Counted from the stretch's first letter, positions 26,847 through 36,369 are shown. The stretch is 64,000 bases of DNA from Oceanobacillus caeni (GCF_019037185.1 NZ_JAHHXM010000017.1:1-64000), one strand, 5' to 3'. Numbers and translations: made by a program. The notes: a model not told the origin generated them from the letters alone.

Positions 26847-27793
26847 TACTGTTTGATTTTCTGAAAATAGTCGATAATTCCTAAAGCACTTACCTGCATA
26901 TCTAAGTTGATAATAATGTATACCTCATGTTCATTGGGAATTCCTAACTCTCTTAACTCTTCTTTAACTTTTCCTAACAATCTTTGCGCAAGAACATCAT
27001 AGCCCTTTCCTTCAGCTATTACCTGTTCTCCCTCATCGACAAAAATATCTAACCAACGAGAAACTTGACTTAAAGCATCGTCTACTTTTTCAGACCAACT
27101 AAAATGACCATAATAAATTCGACTAACATTCAATTCTTTAATCTTATGGATTGAATTCTTCATTGCATTTGGGTCGAAATGATTCGGTGAAGTGGACGGC
27201 AAGAAGAAATCAATTCCCAGTTGACTAAGTTGTTCATATCGAATTCCTACCGTATCCCCAGTAAATATTCCATTACTAACAGGGTCTAATATACTAAAAT
27301 GATGTTTGGAATGACCTGGTGTATCGAAAAACTTAAGCGTACAATTAGGACCTATTTGTAACGTATCTCCCTCTGTTTTTACAATAATTTGATCTTCTGG
27401 TACAGGTAATATGGGATCAAATAACTCCGAAAAGCTATCACCATACACCGCTCTAGCCCCTGCAGCTAATTTTCTTGGATTAATTAAATGACGTTCCCCT
27501 CTTGGATGTACAACAACTTTTGCATTCGGACATTCCCTAATCAATAAACCAGCTCCACCTGAGTGATCAAGATGAATATGTGTGACTATAATATATTTGA
27601 CTTGATCAAGAGAAAATCCAAGTGATTCTAACCCTTTTTTAACATATTTAATGGACGGACTTGGCCCAGTTTCAATAAGTGTAAGTTCTTCCTCATCAAT
27701 CACATACGTTCCAGTTCGGTTGGCAATATCTAAATCAAATCCATCAATAAGTGAAATCCTCTCATCAATTCGAATTGGATCTTTTTCCTTCAT
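26846..27793 (-). CDS. Metallo-beta-lactamase-fold hydrolase
   Basis: A 315-residue MBL-superfamily hydrolase. The zinc motif HIHLDH has His72, His74, Asp76 and His77; further ligands are in TPGHSKHH, FTGDTVG and YYGHFSW. A C-terminal extension of about 90 residues is helical. The substrate is unknown; glyoxalase II-like or lactonase activity is possible. ATG follows GGGGGAAGG. Monocistronic, minus strand. Confidence 0.85.
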   Translation of the reverse strand: MKEKDPIRIDERISLIDGFDLDIANRTGTYVIDEEELTLIETGPSPSIKYVKKGLESLGFSLDQVKYIIVTHIHLDHSGGAGLLIRECPNAKVVVHPRGERHLINPRKLAAGARAVYGDSFSELFDPILPVPEDQIIVKTEGDTLQIGPNCTLKFFDTPGHSKHHFSILDPVSNGIFTGDTVGIRYEQLSQLGIDFFLPSTSPNHFDPNAMKNSIHKIKELNVSRIYYGHFSWSEKVDDALSQVSRWLDIFVDEGEQVIAEGKGYDVLAQRLLGKVKEELRELGIPNEHEVYIIINLDMQVSALGIIDYFQKIKQ

Positions 27794-28063
27794 GAATCCT
27801 TCCCCCTTTAAAAATTAATCTTGCCTTTATGTTAGCACAAAAAGCGGAATACGTTTACATTGAAGGGTTTGACATAGTTGGGAAATTTAGTAGGCATTGA
27901 TAAATCAGGACTTGTTCGCGGAATATCAACTTTCGTCTTTAATATCAGCACCCGGCATAGATTTGCGAAAAATACTTCTCATCTGATAAAACTCCAAACC
28001 ATTTTTTGCATTTATTAGCAGATTTAAAATCGAATAAGTCTTCCTTGTTCGTTAATAATAATT
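27794..28063. other. Gene-free spacer
   Basis: This spacer between the divergent MBL and coat protein genes shows no convincing open frame, repeat or structured RNA. Promoters for both neighbours must lie here but no strong consensus stands out. Confidence 0.4.
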
Positions 28064-28090
28064 GTGACCAAATTCAAGGAGGTTATTTTA

Positions 28091-28702
28091 TTGCATACTC
28101 AACAAAACCAAAATTTACAAGGTTCTTCTCAAATCCCAGATCAGTTTAGTCATGGTGGACACGAACTAATGGATGCCCATGAAGCTATCGGTGGATTAGT
28201 TGGAGGAATGGAGCAGTACATGCTTTATGAGCAACATGTACAAGATCCAGAATTAAAAACGATGATGACAAAGCATAAAGCTTATATCACACAAGTTTAC
28301 AATTCACTTGTACAAGCTTTGAAGACAGGTCAAGAACCAACAATCAAAACACAAACGTATAATTTCAGCCAAACAAGTAATAACACTATTTATGGTATGC
28401 AACCAACTCAACCTAAAACCCCTGCACAATCCGTTAATGAAATTAACGATCAGTGTGTATCTGGGTTTATGATGGGAATTTTAAAATCCAATGCGTCTGC
28501 CTTCACATTGGCTGCCCTTGAAGCTACAAACCCTGTAGTACGTCGAGTTTTTGCTGATAGTATTCCTAACATTATTGAGATGGCTTATGAACTGTTCTTG
28601 TATCAAAACCGAAACCAATACTATCAAGTTCCTCAATTAAAACAAGAGGACATGCAAATTTATATGAATAGTTTTGGAGTAGTCCAAGGTCAAACTCATT
28701 AA
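28091..28702 (+). CDS. CotF-family spore coat protein
   Basis: A 203-residue protein with a Gln-rich N-terminus and the CotF/YhcQ domain: GGHELMDAHEAIGGLVGGMEQ near residues 22-42, YEQHVQDPELKTMMTKH, and a C-terminal QVPQLKQEDMQIYMNSFG segment. Such proteins are made in sporulation and found in or near the coat. The start TTG at 28091 has AAGGAGGT eight bases upstream; the frame open from 28064 has none. Supports a spore-forming host. Confidence 0.85.
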   Translation: MHTQQNQNLQGSSQIPDQFSHGGHELMDAHEAIGGLVGGMEQYMLYEQHVQDPELKTMMTKHKAYITQVYNSLVQALKTGQEPTIKTQTYNFSQTSNNTIYGMQPTQPKTPAQSVNEINDQCVSGFMMGILKSNASAFTLAALEATNPVVRRVFADSIPNIIEMAYELFLYQNRNQYYQVPQLKQEDMQIYMNSFGVVQGQTH

Positions 28703-28708
28703 TAGTGA

Positions 28709-28746
28709 AAAACGTGCGCTCTATTTAGGATCGCACGTTTTTTTAA
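28709..28746 (+). terminator. Intrinsic terminator
   Basis: AAACGTGCG and CGCACGTTT followed by TTTTT after the coat protein gene. Confidence 0.85.
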
Positions 28747-28818
28747 AAGTTTTTGAATCCTAATTCTTTATTAAAACGTATATTCATTAATTACATATTA
28801 AGGAGAGGAAATGAAAAC

Positions 28819-29622
28819 ATGAATAACCATGAAATTGACTATAAAATATACGGAGATGACATGCAATTTGTCGAGGTTGAACTAGATCCGGATGAAACCG
28901 TAATTGCGGAAGCTGGAGGTTTGATGATGATGGATGACTCAATCAAGATGGAAACCATTTTTGGCGACGGTTCCTCCAATCAAGGCAGTGGACTAATGGG
29001 TAAACTTCTAGGGGCTGGGAAACGTGTTTTAACAGGAGAAAGCCTATTTATGACGGCTTTTACGAATTTAGGAGTAGGTAAAAAACATGTTTCATTTGCA
29101 TCACCTTACCCCGGTAAAATTATTCCAATGGATTTAAGTCAAATGAACGGAAAACTTATTTGCCAAAAAGATGCATTTCTTGCAGCGGCAAAAGGAGTTT
29201 CTGTTGGTATTGAATTCCAAAAGAAACTTGGTACAGGTTTCTTTGGTGGTGAAGGATTCTTAATGCAGAAATTAGAAGGCGATGGAATGTCCTTCGTTCA
29301 TGCAGGTGGAACGATTCATAGAAAGGATTTATCCCCTGGAGAAATGATTCGAGTAGATACAGGATGTCTTGTTGCTATGACAGGAGATGTCGATTACAAC
29401 ATTGAATACGTTGGTGGAATCAAAACAGCATTATTTGGTGGAGAAGGGTTATTCTTTGCAACATTACGTGGTCCAGGAACCGTTTGGATTCAATCCTTAC
29501 CATTTAGCAGATTAGCTAGTCGTGTATTTGCTTCTGCGCCTCAACGTGCAGGTTCTGATTCCAAAGGGGAAGGTAGTATAGCCGGTGGATTATTCGATTT
29601 TCTAGGTGGAGATCGAAATTAA
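28819..29622 (+). CDS. AIM24 / TIGR00266 family protein
   Basis: A 267-residue beta-rich protein with many glycine turns. It shows ETVIAEAGGLMMMDDSIKM near residues 28-46, GESLFMTAFTN, and the C-terminal GPGTVWIQSLPFSRLA typical of AIM24/TIGR00266 proteins. The biochemical role of the family is unknown. The frame opens earlier, but AAGGAGAGG precedes the ATG at 28819; an intervening ATG at 28811 runs into an immediate stop. Confidence 0.85.
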   Translation: MNNHEIDYKIYGDDMQFVEVELDPDETVIAEAGGLMMMDDSIKMETIFGDGSSNQGSGLMGKLLGAGKRVLTGESLFMTAFTNLGVGKKHVSFASPYPGKIIPMDLSQMNGKLICQKDAFLAAAKGVSVGIEFQKKLGTGFFGGEGFLMQKLEGDGMSFVHAGGTIHRKDLSPGEMIRVDTGCLVAMTGDVDYNIEYVGGIKTALFGGEGLFFATLRGPGTVWIQSLPFSRLASRVFASAPQRAGSDSKGEGSIAGGLFDFLGGDRN

Positions 29623-29725
29623 CATTTACTTGTCTACCATAATATGCCCCCTTTTTTAAGGTGTAAGAATAGACAATTTACACATACTATCTATGTAAAA
29701 TCCTTTAAGAAGGAGTGGATTTTTC

Positions 29726-29908
29726 ATGGGTGGAAGAGACAGCCACAACAGCAACAGTAAAAACTTCTTAGCACAAACTCCGAAGAATCAAATATCCGAT
29801 GGTCGAGATATTGAATTCTCACAAGAGTTAGCTGATGCTGAGGATGTAAAGGCATTAGAAAGAAGTAAAGCTGCTGATCAGAGAGCAAAACAAAGAAAAA
29901 ATTTATAA
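29726..29908 (+). CDS. YfhD-family small protein
   Basis: A 60-residue hydrophilic protein. The segment EFSQELADAEDVKALERSKAADQR-like core (shown here as EFSQELADAED and KAADQRAKQR) is the signature of YfhD proteins of Bacillus, which have no known function. It starts after AGAAGGAGTGG. Single gene. Confidence 0.75.
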   Translation: MGGRDSHNSNSKNFLAQTPKNQISDGRDIEFSQELADAEDVKALERSKAADQRAKQRKNL

Positions 29909-30002
29909 AGAAAATGACTTGTTAAGGCGGTTCTAATTTGAATCGCCTTCTTTATTTAGTAAAATGAGGGTGAATACAACATAGAATAGAGGATGAAATA
30001 AA

Positions 30003-30449
30003 TTGAGCGGTAAGGAAGTAAATGATTATCTCACAGAAGGAATGTACGGTACACGACTACCAAAGGAAGAAGAAAGAAAAAAATACTTAGGAACCTTACG
30101 AGAAAGAATCGTACTCGCTCTTACAGTTGGACAAATCATGTCTGATAAAGGAATCGATAAATTAGAAGATGCAATGAAGGAAAATAAGGGAGCTAAGCTT
30201 TTAATCAATGGTCATGTTTCATCACGATTTTTAACTGAGGAAAAAGCGTTAGCCAATAAGTATAACATTCCCTATACAATCATTACAGATGAAACAAATG
30301 AAACAGATATTGGTGCAGTTTTAGCATTTGATTATGCTGTTGATAAAGAGGATATATTTGTAAAAGAAATACAAAAGAAAGATGAAAATAGTATAAAGGA
30401 TGAAAAGAATAACTCCCTTTTCTCAAAAGTAAAGAAGTGGTTTAAATAA
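30003..30449 (+). CDS. YueI-family (DUF1694) protein
   Basis: A 148-residue cytosolic protein of the YueI/DUF1694 family. It has the early YGTRLPKEEERKKYLGTLRER, the central GAKLLINGHVSSRFLTEEKALA, and IITDETNETDIGAVLAFDYAV. A charged tail precedes KVKKWFK. Function is unknown; the fold resembles L7Ae-like proteins only loosely. TTG start with AGAGGATGA upstream. Confidence 0.8.
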   Translation: MSGKEVNDYLTEGMYGTRLPKEEERKKYLGTLRERIVLALTVGQIMSDKGIDKLEDAMKENKGAKLLINGHVSSRFLTEEKALANKYNIPYTIITDETNETDIGAVLAFDYAVDKEDIFVKEIQKKDENSIKDEKNNSLFSKVKKWFK

Positions 30450-30450
30450 T

Positions 30451-30489
30451 GGTCTGTTCCTGGTCTAAAGGGAACAGACCCTTTTTTTC
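30451..30489 (+). terminator. Intrinsic terminator
   Basis: GGTCTGTTCC and GGAACAGACC around TGGTCTAAAG, followed by CTTTTTTT. Confidence 0.9.
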
Positions 30490-30536
30490 GTAGTACAAAT
30501 CCCGCGCAATTCCATGCAAAATTGTGAGGTCGCTTG

Positions 30537-30796
30537 TCACGGACAATTCATATCTGGCTCAAGCTTCATTTGGCCGTGAGAATACCAATCACGGACAATT
30601 CATTCTTGGTTCACTCCTCATTTGGCCGTGAGAATGCCGATCACGGACAATTCATTCTTGGTTCACGCCCCATTTGGCAGTGAGAACACCTGTCACGGAC
30701 AATTCTTTCCCGGATCACTCTATTTTTGGCCGTGAGAACGCCCATCAAGGACAATTCATACCCAGATCAAGCCTCAATTGTCCATGAGAACGATTT
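30537..30796. repeat. 52-bp tandem repeat, five units
   Basis: This occupies most of the gene-free stretch 30490-30850. Units beginning TCACGGACAATTC start at 30537, 30589, 30641, 30693 and 30745 (the last reads TCAAGGACAATTC), an exact 52-base period. Each unit ends ATTTGGCCGTGAGAA, which is an imperfect inverted copy of its beginning, so each unit can form a hairpin. The units vary by point changes throughout, unlike a CRISPR array where repeats are constant and spacers unrelated. Confidence 0.9.
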
Positions 30797-30850
30797 TATT
30801 CTAATAGTTTTTTCAAAGCGAGGAATAATAAGCCAAGGAGGTGTTTTGTA

Positions 30851-31099
30851 ATGAGTCAAGCTTATCGTTGTCCAAATTGCAAAACAAACAGATCACGTTT
30901 TAATTTAATTGAACAAGTTCCGAAACCGGTAAAATTAGATGCGAATACTGGTGAGGTCTTAAATGAATACACAAATGACCAAGTAGAAGTATTTCATAAT
31001 CTATATAAAGGCCCAGATTACCGGATTCAATGTGCATATTGTGGATTAATTGAGGATGAACGTACTTTTATACAGTACGCCAAGTATGATGGGCAATAA
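30851..31099 (+). CDS. Zinc-ribbon protein
   Basis: An 82-residue protein with two CxxC knuckles, CPNC (near residue 8) and CAYC (near 61), making a probable zinc ribbon with an inserted acidic loop. The start follows AAGGAGGTG. No named family is recognised; a nucleic-acid or protein-binding role is possible. It stands alone and ends in a terminator. Confidence 0.7.
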   Translation: MSQAYRCPNCKTNRSRFNLIEQVPKPVKLDANTGEVLNEYTNDQVEVFHNLYKGPDYRIQCAYCGLIEDERTFIQYAKYDGQ

Positions 31100-31109
31100 A
31101 GAATTACCA

Positions 31110-31140
31110 AACATTACTCCTAATAGAGTAATGTTTTTTC
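31110..31140 (+). terminator. Intrinsic terminator
   Basis: ACATTACTC and GAGTAATGT followed by TTTTTC. Confidence 0.8.
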
Positions 31141-31201
31141 ATACAAAAACATTCGTTACTCTGATACACTAAAATAAGGACTCATTACAAGGAGGAATAA
31201 G

Positions 31202-31726
31202 ATGCGTCTAAAAGATAAGAAAGTCATAGCACTTATTGAAGATGACTTTGAAGATCTAGAACTTTGGTATCCCGTGCTTCGTCTTAGAGAAGAAGGGGCA
31301 ACCGTTCATTTAGTTGGGAAAGAAGCAAATAAAAAATACATCGGAAAATATGGCGTTCCCGCTGAATCTGACTTTGCGTTTGATGATATAAAAGTTGATG
31401 ATTATCAGGCTATTTTAGTACCTGGTGGTTGGGCCCCTGATAAATTAAGACGCTATCCACAAGTGATAGAAATGGTACAGACAATGGACAAGTCTCAAAA
31501 GGTAATTGGCCAAATTTGTCATGCTGGATGGGTTCTGATTTCTGCAAATATTTTAAACGGAGTCAAAGTAACAAGTACACCGGGAATCAAAGATGATATG
31601 ACGAATGCTGGAGCGGAATGGTTTGATGAAGCTGTCGTGGCGGATCGTCATATTGTTTCAAGTCGCAGGCCACCTGATTTACCAGACTATATGAGGGTTT
31701 TCATTGATACCCTAGCTGAAAAGTAG
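31202..31726 (+). CDS. DJ-1/PfpI-family protein
   Basis: A 174-residue class I amidotransferase-like protein. The nucleophile elbow is in GQICHAGW (Cys near residue 103), with LVPGGWAPDKLRR before it and SSRRPPDLP near the end. It is like B. subtilis YfkM/YraA, general stress proteins proposed to act as proteases or deglycases; the activity is not settled. AAGGAGGAA ribosome site. Confidence 0.9.
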   Translation: MRLKDKKVIALIEDDFEDLELWYPVLRLREEGATVHLVGKEANKKYIGKYGVPAESDFAFDDIKVDDYQAILVPGGWAPDKLRRYPQVIEMVQTMDKSQKVIGQICHAGWVLISANILNGVKVTSTPGIKDDMTNAGAEWFDEAVVADRHIVSSRRPPDLPDYMRVFIDTLAEK

Positions 31727-31777
31727 CAACAACCTTGTCATTTTAAACCTTTCATAAACATATTATTTTAGTAAAAA

Positions 31778-31820
31778 CAACCAGGTATTCTCTAATTGAT
31801 AGCGAATGCCTGGTTTTTTA
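31778..31820 (+). terminator. Intrinsic terminator
   Basis: AACCAGGTATTC and GAATGCCTGGTT followed by TTTTT. Confidence 0.85.
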
Positions 31821-31890
31821 AATAGACTTTCCTCCGTAACATTATATATAATTATAAATAGTCAAATTATTTATTAGGGGGAGTGATGAA

Positions 31891-33876
31891 ATGGGCACAA
31901 TTAAAGAAGGAACTCTATTATGGGAACCAAGTGAAGAGCAAATAGAGAGAGCTAATATCACCGAATACATAAGTTGGTTAAAGTCACATAAAAACTTAAA
32001 CTTCTCTAATTATCAATCGCTTTGGCAATGGTCTGTCGATGATGTTGAATCATTCTGGGCATCGATTTGGGAGTACTTTCAAATTCAATCTAAAAATCCA
32101 TATGAAACTGTGTTAACAACTCATGCAATGCCGGGTGCAAAATGGTTTCCTGAATCACTTATTAATTATACGGAACACATTTTTAAAAATAGAAAAGATG
32201 ACCAAATCGCTATTATACATACTTCTGAAAATAGAGAGAAAGCCGAAGTAACTTGGAAGAAGCTTTATGAAGATACAGCAAAAGTGCAACAAACATTTAA
32301 AAAATTAGGTGTAGTCAAGGGAGATCGTGTCGTTGCTTATATGCCAAATATTTACGAAACCGTTGTTTGTTTCTTAGCAACAGCAAGCCTTGGTGCAATC
32401 TGGTCTAGCGCTTCTCCGGACTTTGGCACCCAAAGTGTTATTGACCGCTTCAAACAAATTGAACCTAAAATAATGATTGCAATTGACGGATACGAATATG
32501 GTGGTAAAACATTTAACAGAACGGAAACCGTCACCAAAATCCAATCCGAACTACCAACCCTAGAAGCAACGATTGCTATTCCATATTTAGATGATTCAAA
32601 TGCTAATTTTAATGCTTATAAAAATCCGATTCATTGGGACCGAGTTGTTTCATTTAACGAGTCCAAACCAGCACTCACCTATGAATATGTCCCTTTTAAT
32701 GACCCACTGTGGATATTGTTTTCCTCTGGGACAACTGGTAAACCAAAAGCAATTGTTCAAAGCCAAGGTGGTATTTTATTAGAGCATTTAAAAGCATTAA
32801 CTTTTCATGTTGACCTTGCTGAAGAGAGTCGCTTTTTCTGGTTTACGACAACAGGTTGGATGATGTGGAATTTCCTTGTAGGAGGATTACTTACTGGTAG
32901 TACCATCATTTTGTACGATGGAAATCCTAGTTATCCCGATAAAAACAGACTCTGGAAGTTAGCAGAAGAAACAAAAGCAACTGTTTTTGGAACTAGTGCT
33001 AGTTATATTTCCGCTTGTATGAAAGATGGTATGAAGCCAGGAGAATCCTTTGATTTATCATCCTTAAAGAATATAAGCTCGACAGGCTCCCCTCTTCCTC
33101 CAGAAGGCTTCCAGTGGTGTTATGATAATGTCAAAAGGGATTTATGGATAGCTTCAGTGAGTGGTGGTACGGATGTATGTTCAGCATTTATTTTAGGCTC
33201 GCCCATTCTTCCAGTTCATGCCGGTGAATTACAATGTCGTGGCTTGGGTGCAAAGATAGAGAGTTTTGATGATAAAGCACAAAGTAAAATTAATGAAATT
33301 GGAGAACTTGTTTTAACAGAACCATTCCCTTCCATGCCAATCTTTTTCTGGAATGATAAAAATGGATCCCGTCTAAATGAAAGCTATTTTGATGTATACC
33401 CAGGGATTTGGCGACATGGGGATTACTTAAAAATTACAGATCGAGGTACTTGTGTCATCTATGGTCGATCAGATGCAACGATTAATCGTGGTGGAATCCG
33501 AATTGGGACAAGTGAAATATACCGTGCAGTAGATAATATTAATGAAGTTTCCGATAGTTTAATTGTGGATGTACCGAATCAAAATGGGGATTCGACTACC
33601 CCACTATTCGTTGTGATGAAAGATGGTTACACCTTAACAAATGAGTTAAAACAAGCCATTAAAGAACAAATTCGCACTCAATGTTCCCCAAGACATGTTC
33701 CTACAGGTATTTATGAAGTTCCTGATTTACCTAGAACATTAAATGGCAAAAAGCTGGAAGTACCTATTAAGAAGTTATTAATGGGGAAACCAGTCGATCA
33801 AGTAGTCAATAAAGGATCATTAACCAATGCAAAGGCATTAGATTATTTTATAAAGTTTGCTGAAAAATACGATTAA
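31891..33876 (+). CDS. Acetoacetyl-CoA synthetase
   Basis: A 661-residue ANL-superfamily ligase that activates acetoacetate with ATP and CoA. An N-terminal acetyl-CoA-synthetase cap is followed by the P-loop SSGTTGKPKAIVQSQGG, TTTGWMMWN, ISSTGSPLPPEGF, and the C-terminal IYGRSDATINRGGIRIG hinge and NGKKLEVPIKK with the catalytic lysine. WFTTTGWMMWNFLVGG and the overall length fit acetoacetate-CoA ligases rather than AcsA. Monocistronic, suggesting use of acetoacetate or of poly-hydroxybutyrate-derived units. Confidence 0.9.
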   Translation: MGTIKEGTLLWEPSEEQIERANITEYISWLKSHKNLNFSNYQSLWQWSVDDVESFWASIWEYFQIQSKNPYETVLTTHAMPGAKWFPESLINYTEHIFKNRKDDQIAIIHTSENREKAEVTWKKLYEDTAKVQQTFKKLGVVKGDRVVAYMPNIYETVVCFLATASLGAIWSSASPDFGTQSVIDRFKQIEPKIMIAIDGYEYGGKTFNRTETVTKIQSELPTLEATIAIPYLDDSNANFNAYKNPIHWDRVVSFNESKPALTYEYVPFNDPLWILFSSGTTGKPKAIVQSQGGILLEHLKALTFHVDLAEESRFFWFTTTGWMMWNFLVGGLLTGSTIILYDGNPSYPDKNRLWKLAEETKATVFGTSASYISACMKDGMKPGESFDLSSLKNISSTGSPLPPEGFQWCYDNVKRDLWIASVSGGTDVCSAFILGSPILPVHAGELQCRGLGAKIESFDDKAQSKINEIGELVLTEPFPSMPIFFWNDKNGSRLNESYFDVYPGIWRHGDYLKITDRGTCVIYGRSDATINRGGIRIGTSEIYRAVDNINEVSDSLIVDVPNQNGDSTTPLFVVMKDGYTLTNELKQAIKEQIRTQCSPRHVPTGIYEVPDLPRTLNGKKLEVPIKKLLMGKPVDQVVNKGSLTNAKALDYFIKFAEKYD

Positions 33877-33916
33877 AAAAAAGAGGGGAACGAATCTCAT
33901 AGATTGGTCCCCTCCC
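33877..33916 (-). terminator. Terminator of the panF transcript
   Basis: GAGGGGA and TCCCCTC pair across the panF stop codon; on the minus strand the hairpin is followed by eight T. It overlaps the 3' end of panF. Confidence 0.7.
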
Positions 33917-35351
33917 CATTTAAACTTAACTGCTTTTTCTTATACATAAGGCTAAATCCTACATAGGCAAGAAAGGATAAAAACATAGCTGAAACAACGG
34001 TGTGCATTCCTAGTGGGTCTGGATAAAAGGATTCGAATAGAACATAGGAAACGATACCAACCACCATCGAGGCGATTGCTCCATATTTATTCCCCTTTTT
34101 CCAATAAAGCCCCATAATAATCGGCCACATAAATGTTACTTCTAGTCCACCTATTGCAAAAAGATTCATCCAAATAATTAAATCTGGTGGGTCTATCGCA
34201 ATTAAAAATACAATGATTCCTAGTATTCCTGTTACTCCCATGCTTAGTCGCTGTATCGTTTTCCTTGATGCTTCTGGTTTAATATAATTAATGTAAACAT
34301 CCTTTACGATAGTGGAACTTACTAATAACAATAAGGAGTCTACAGTCGACATAATTGCCGCTAGTGGAGCCGCTAATACAATACCAGCCAACCATGGAGG
34401 TAATACTTCAAGCGCAATTAATGGCATTACCGTATCACCAATTTCGACCCCAGGCATAACGGATCGTGCGAATACTCCAACTAAGTGCATATTTAGCATA
34501 ATAAATCCAACTACAATCGTTCCAATAATAAGTGCACGATGAAGGGATTTTGTATTTTTATAGGACATCGCTCGCACAGCTATTTGTGGAAGTGCTACTA
34601 CACCTATCCCAACTAAAATCCAATAAGATGAAACATAAGTTGGAGTTAATGTCCCATCAGCTCCATATGGTGTGATAAGGTTTGGATTTTCCATTCGTAA
34701 GTCCTGAATAATATTAGAAACTCCTCCACCAGCCAAAACAACACCAATTAATAAAATTAACGTTCCAACAAGCATAATTATCCCTTGAACCGCATCTGTC
34801 AACGTTACTGCACGAAATCCGCCAAATGTAACATATACTAATACAGTAATTACAAATATGAACAATGCTGAAGTATAGGGTAATCCGGTAAGGGACTCAA
34901 TTAAACGTCCACCACCTATCCACTGTGCAGCCATTGTAGAGAAAAGGAATATAACAATACTAAATGCGGAAAGTAGCTCTACCCACTTAGATTGATAACG
35001 CTCCTTTAAAAAATCTACAATGGTAATTGCTTTATATTGGCGGGCTACAATGGCAAAGCGTTTTCCCAATATCATTAATGTAAAGTAACCAGTCGCTATC
35101 TGTGTTACGGATAGAAGCACCCAGCCTAGCCCTTCATTATAGGCAACACCTGGACCACCTATAAAACTACTTGCACTTCCATATGTGGCCATCATCGTCA
35201 TAGCTAGTACAAAGCCACCTAAACTTCGTCCACCTAAGTAATAATCTTGAAGAAATGATTCTGATGACTCTTTTTGCCGACTAGCAAATAATCCAACTAA
35301 AAAGATTAATACTACTGTCCCAAAAAGGGTAATGGTAGCTTGCCAATTCAT
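33897..35351 (-). CDS. panF: Sodium/pantothenate symporter
   Basis: A 484-residue solute:sodium symporter with about 13 membrane segments. It has the YYLGGRSLGGFVLAMTMMATYGSASSFIGGPG opening (key parts YYLGGRSLGG and SSFIGGPG), the GGFRAVTLTDAVQG signature and LAAPLAAIMSTVDSLLLL. The pattern and the YhdT-type partner gene directly upstream fit PanF of E. coli and relatives. Uptake of pantothenate for CoA synthesis is therefore the likely role. The start overlaps the upstream gene by four bases. Confidence 0.88.
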   Translation of the reverse strand: MNWQATITLFGTVVLIFLVGLFASRQKESSESFLQDYYLGGRSLGGFVLAMTMMATYGSASSFIGGPGVAYNEGLGWVLLSVTQIATGYFTLMILGKRFAIVARQYKAITIVDFLKERYQSKWVELLSAFSIVIFLFSTMAAQWIGGGRLIESLTGLPYTSALFIFVITVLVYVTFGGFRAVTLTDAVQGIIMLVGTLILLIGVVLAGGGVSNIIQDLRMENPNLITPYGADGTLTPTYVSSYWILVGIGVVALPQIAVRAMSYKNTKSLHRALIIGTIVVGFIMLNMHLVGVFARSVMPGVEIGDTVMPLIALEVLPPWLAGIVLAAPLAAIMSTVDSLLLLVSSTIVKDVYINYIKPEASRKTIQRLSMGVTGILGIIVFLIAIDPPDLIIWMNLFAIGGLEVTFMWPIIMGLYWKKGNKYGAIASMVVGIVSYVLFESFYPDPLGMHTVVSAMFLSFLAYVGFSLMYKKKQLSLNGEGTNL

Positions 35352-35638
35352 TTATCTTTTAACTCCTCATCCTCAAATGGTATATCTTTAAAGAAACCTT
35401 TTACTATGATAAAAACTAGTATACATATGATGATACTTCCAAGTACACAGCTATAAAAAAACCATGATGGAAATCCAAAAACATAGGAATACTCAGAAGG
35501 ATCTTTACTACCCAGTCCATATGCAAAGGCAAACCACCATACAAAGTTGAATAAAAATAACCCCACACCAATTAAGGCTTCACGATTGCCTATTTTTATA
35601 CGATAATCTACCTTTTGATTCTCTTTATCCTTATTCAA
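35348..35638 (-). CDS. YhdT-family membrane protein, PanF partner
   Basis: A 96-residue protein with two membrane segments: LIGVGLFLFNFVWWFAFAYGLG and FYSCVLGSIIICILVFIIV (abridged as FNFVWWFAFAYG and SIIICILVFIIV). The FNFxWWFAFAYG pattern and the location immediately before a symporter match YhdT (DUF997), which co-occurs with PanF; function is unknown, perhaps assembly or coupling. TTG start after AGGAGGATG. Overlaps panF by four bases. Confidence 0.85.
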   Translation of the reverse strand: MNKDKENQKVDYRIKIGNREALIGVGLFLFNFVWWFAFAYGLGSKDPSEYSYVFGFPSWFFYSCVLGSIIICILVFIIVKGFFKDIPFEDEELKDK

Positions 35639-35766
35639 GGTCCATCCTCCTAGTAATTATATATTCTATATAATAATGCAATACTTAGTTAAGTGTAAAT
35701 CATTTAGACCATTTATTAAATGGATATTGAAATAATTAGTATTCCCCTATATAATGGTAATAAATC

Positions 35767-35839
35767 GGGGCATTAGCTCAGCTGGGAGAGTGCTTCACTG
35801 GCAGTGAAGAGGTCAGGGGTTCGAGCCCCCTATGCTCCA
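35767..35839 (+). tRNA. tRNA-Ala (anticodon GGC)
   Basis: The cloverleaf is complete. The acceptor GGGGCAT pairs with ATGCTCC with one G-U pair. The D-arm is GCTC-AGCTGGGAG-style, the anticodon stem CTTCACTGGCAGTGAAG gives anticodon GGC, and the T-arm is AGGGGTTCGAGCCCCCT. The discriminator is A; CCA is not encoded. A strong terminator follows at 35858-35903. Confidence 0.95.
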
Positions 35840-35857
35840 TTCATAACCAAACAAAAG

Positions 35858-35903
35858 AACACTCTTGCTTATTCAACTATAGAATGAGCAAGAGTGTTTT
35901 TTT
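35858..35903 (+). terminator. Terminator after tRNA-Ala
   Basis: AACACTCTTGCTTATTC and GAATGAGCAAGAGTGTT with one mismatch, followed by TTTTTT. Confidence 0.9.
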
Positions 35904-35926
35904 CATAACTCCTTCATATCGGAATT

Positions 35927-36247
35927 CTAATAAGTAATTACTTTTATCCCCTTAATTATATTCCAAATAAAGTAGTATATATCAATAAGGAAACATATGA
36001 CTACAGCGATGATGGTTGCAATGAAAAATGCTCCAGTAGGTTCTGATAACCCTAATCCTAAGGTTCCAAGAACAAGAATAGCAATAAGTGAAGCAATGGC
36101 TGGAATTATATGTGTCCATAGTGCTTTTTTCGCATGTAGTTTGGTTGTTTCATTTCCGAAAATCCACACAAGGATTGGAAATAAGATAGGTGCAAAAAAG
36201 ATACTCCAATAACACAGTGCAGATAATAATTTATTTTCTTCTATCAT
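35927..36247 (-). CDS. DUF4870-type membrane protein
   Basis: A 106-residue protein with three membrane helices. The order NKLLSALCYWSIFFAPILFP, then a HAKKALWTHIIPAI segment, then a final FLIDIYYFIWNIIKGIKV is typical of DUF4870 proteins (formerly Tic20-like). Function is unknown. A GTG at 36253 extends the frame, but ATG 36247 with CAGG upstream is preferred. Confidence 0.75.
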   Translation of the reverse strand: MIEENKLLSALCYWSIFFAPILFPILVWIFGNETTKLHAKKALWTHIIPAIASLIAILVLGTLGLGLSEPTGAFFIATIIAVVICFLIDIYYFIWNIIKGIKVITY

Positions 36248-36369
36248 AATCACCTGATTTCCTAATTAATAGATAAACAATTTGAACTTTAGCAACCAAA
36301 AACATAGTCGGAAATATCATCAATAATCCTATTACATTTAGACCTAAACTAGGCAATAGCTTTTAAAAA

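Noticed and set aside
30537-30796. CRISPR array
   Set aside because: Whole 52-base units are similar; there are no unrelated spacers between constant repeats, and no cas genes are present.
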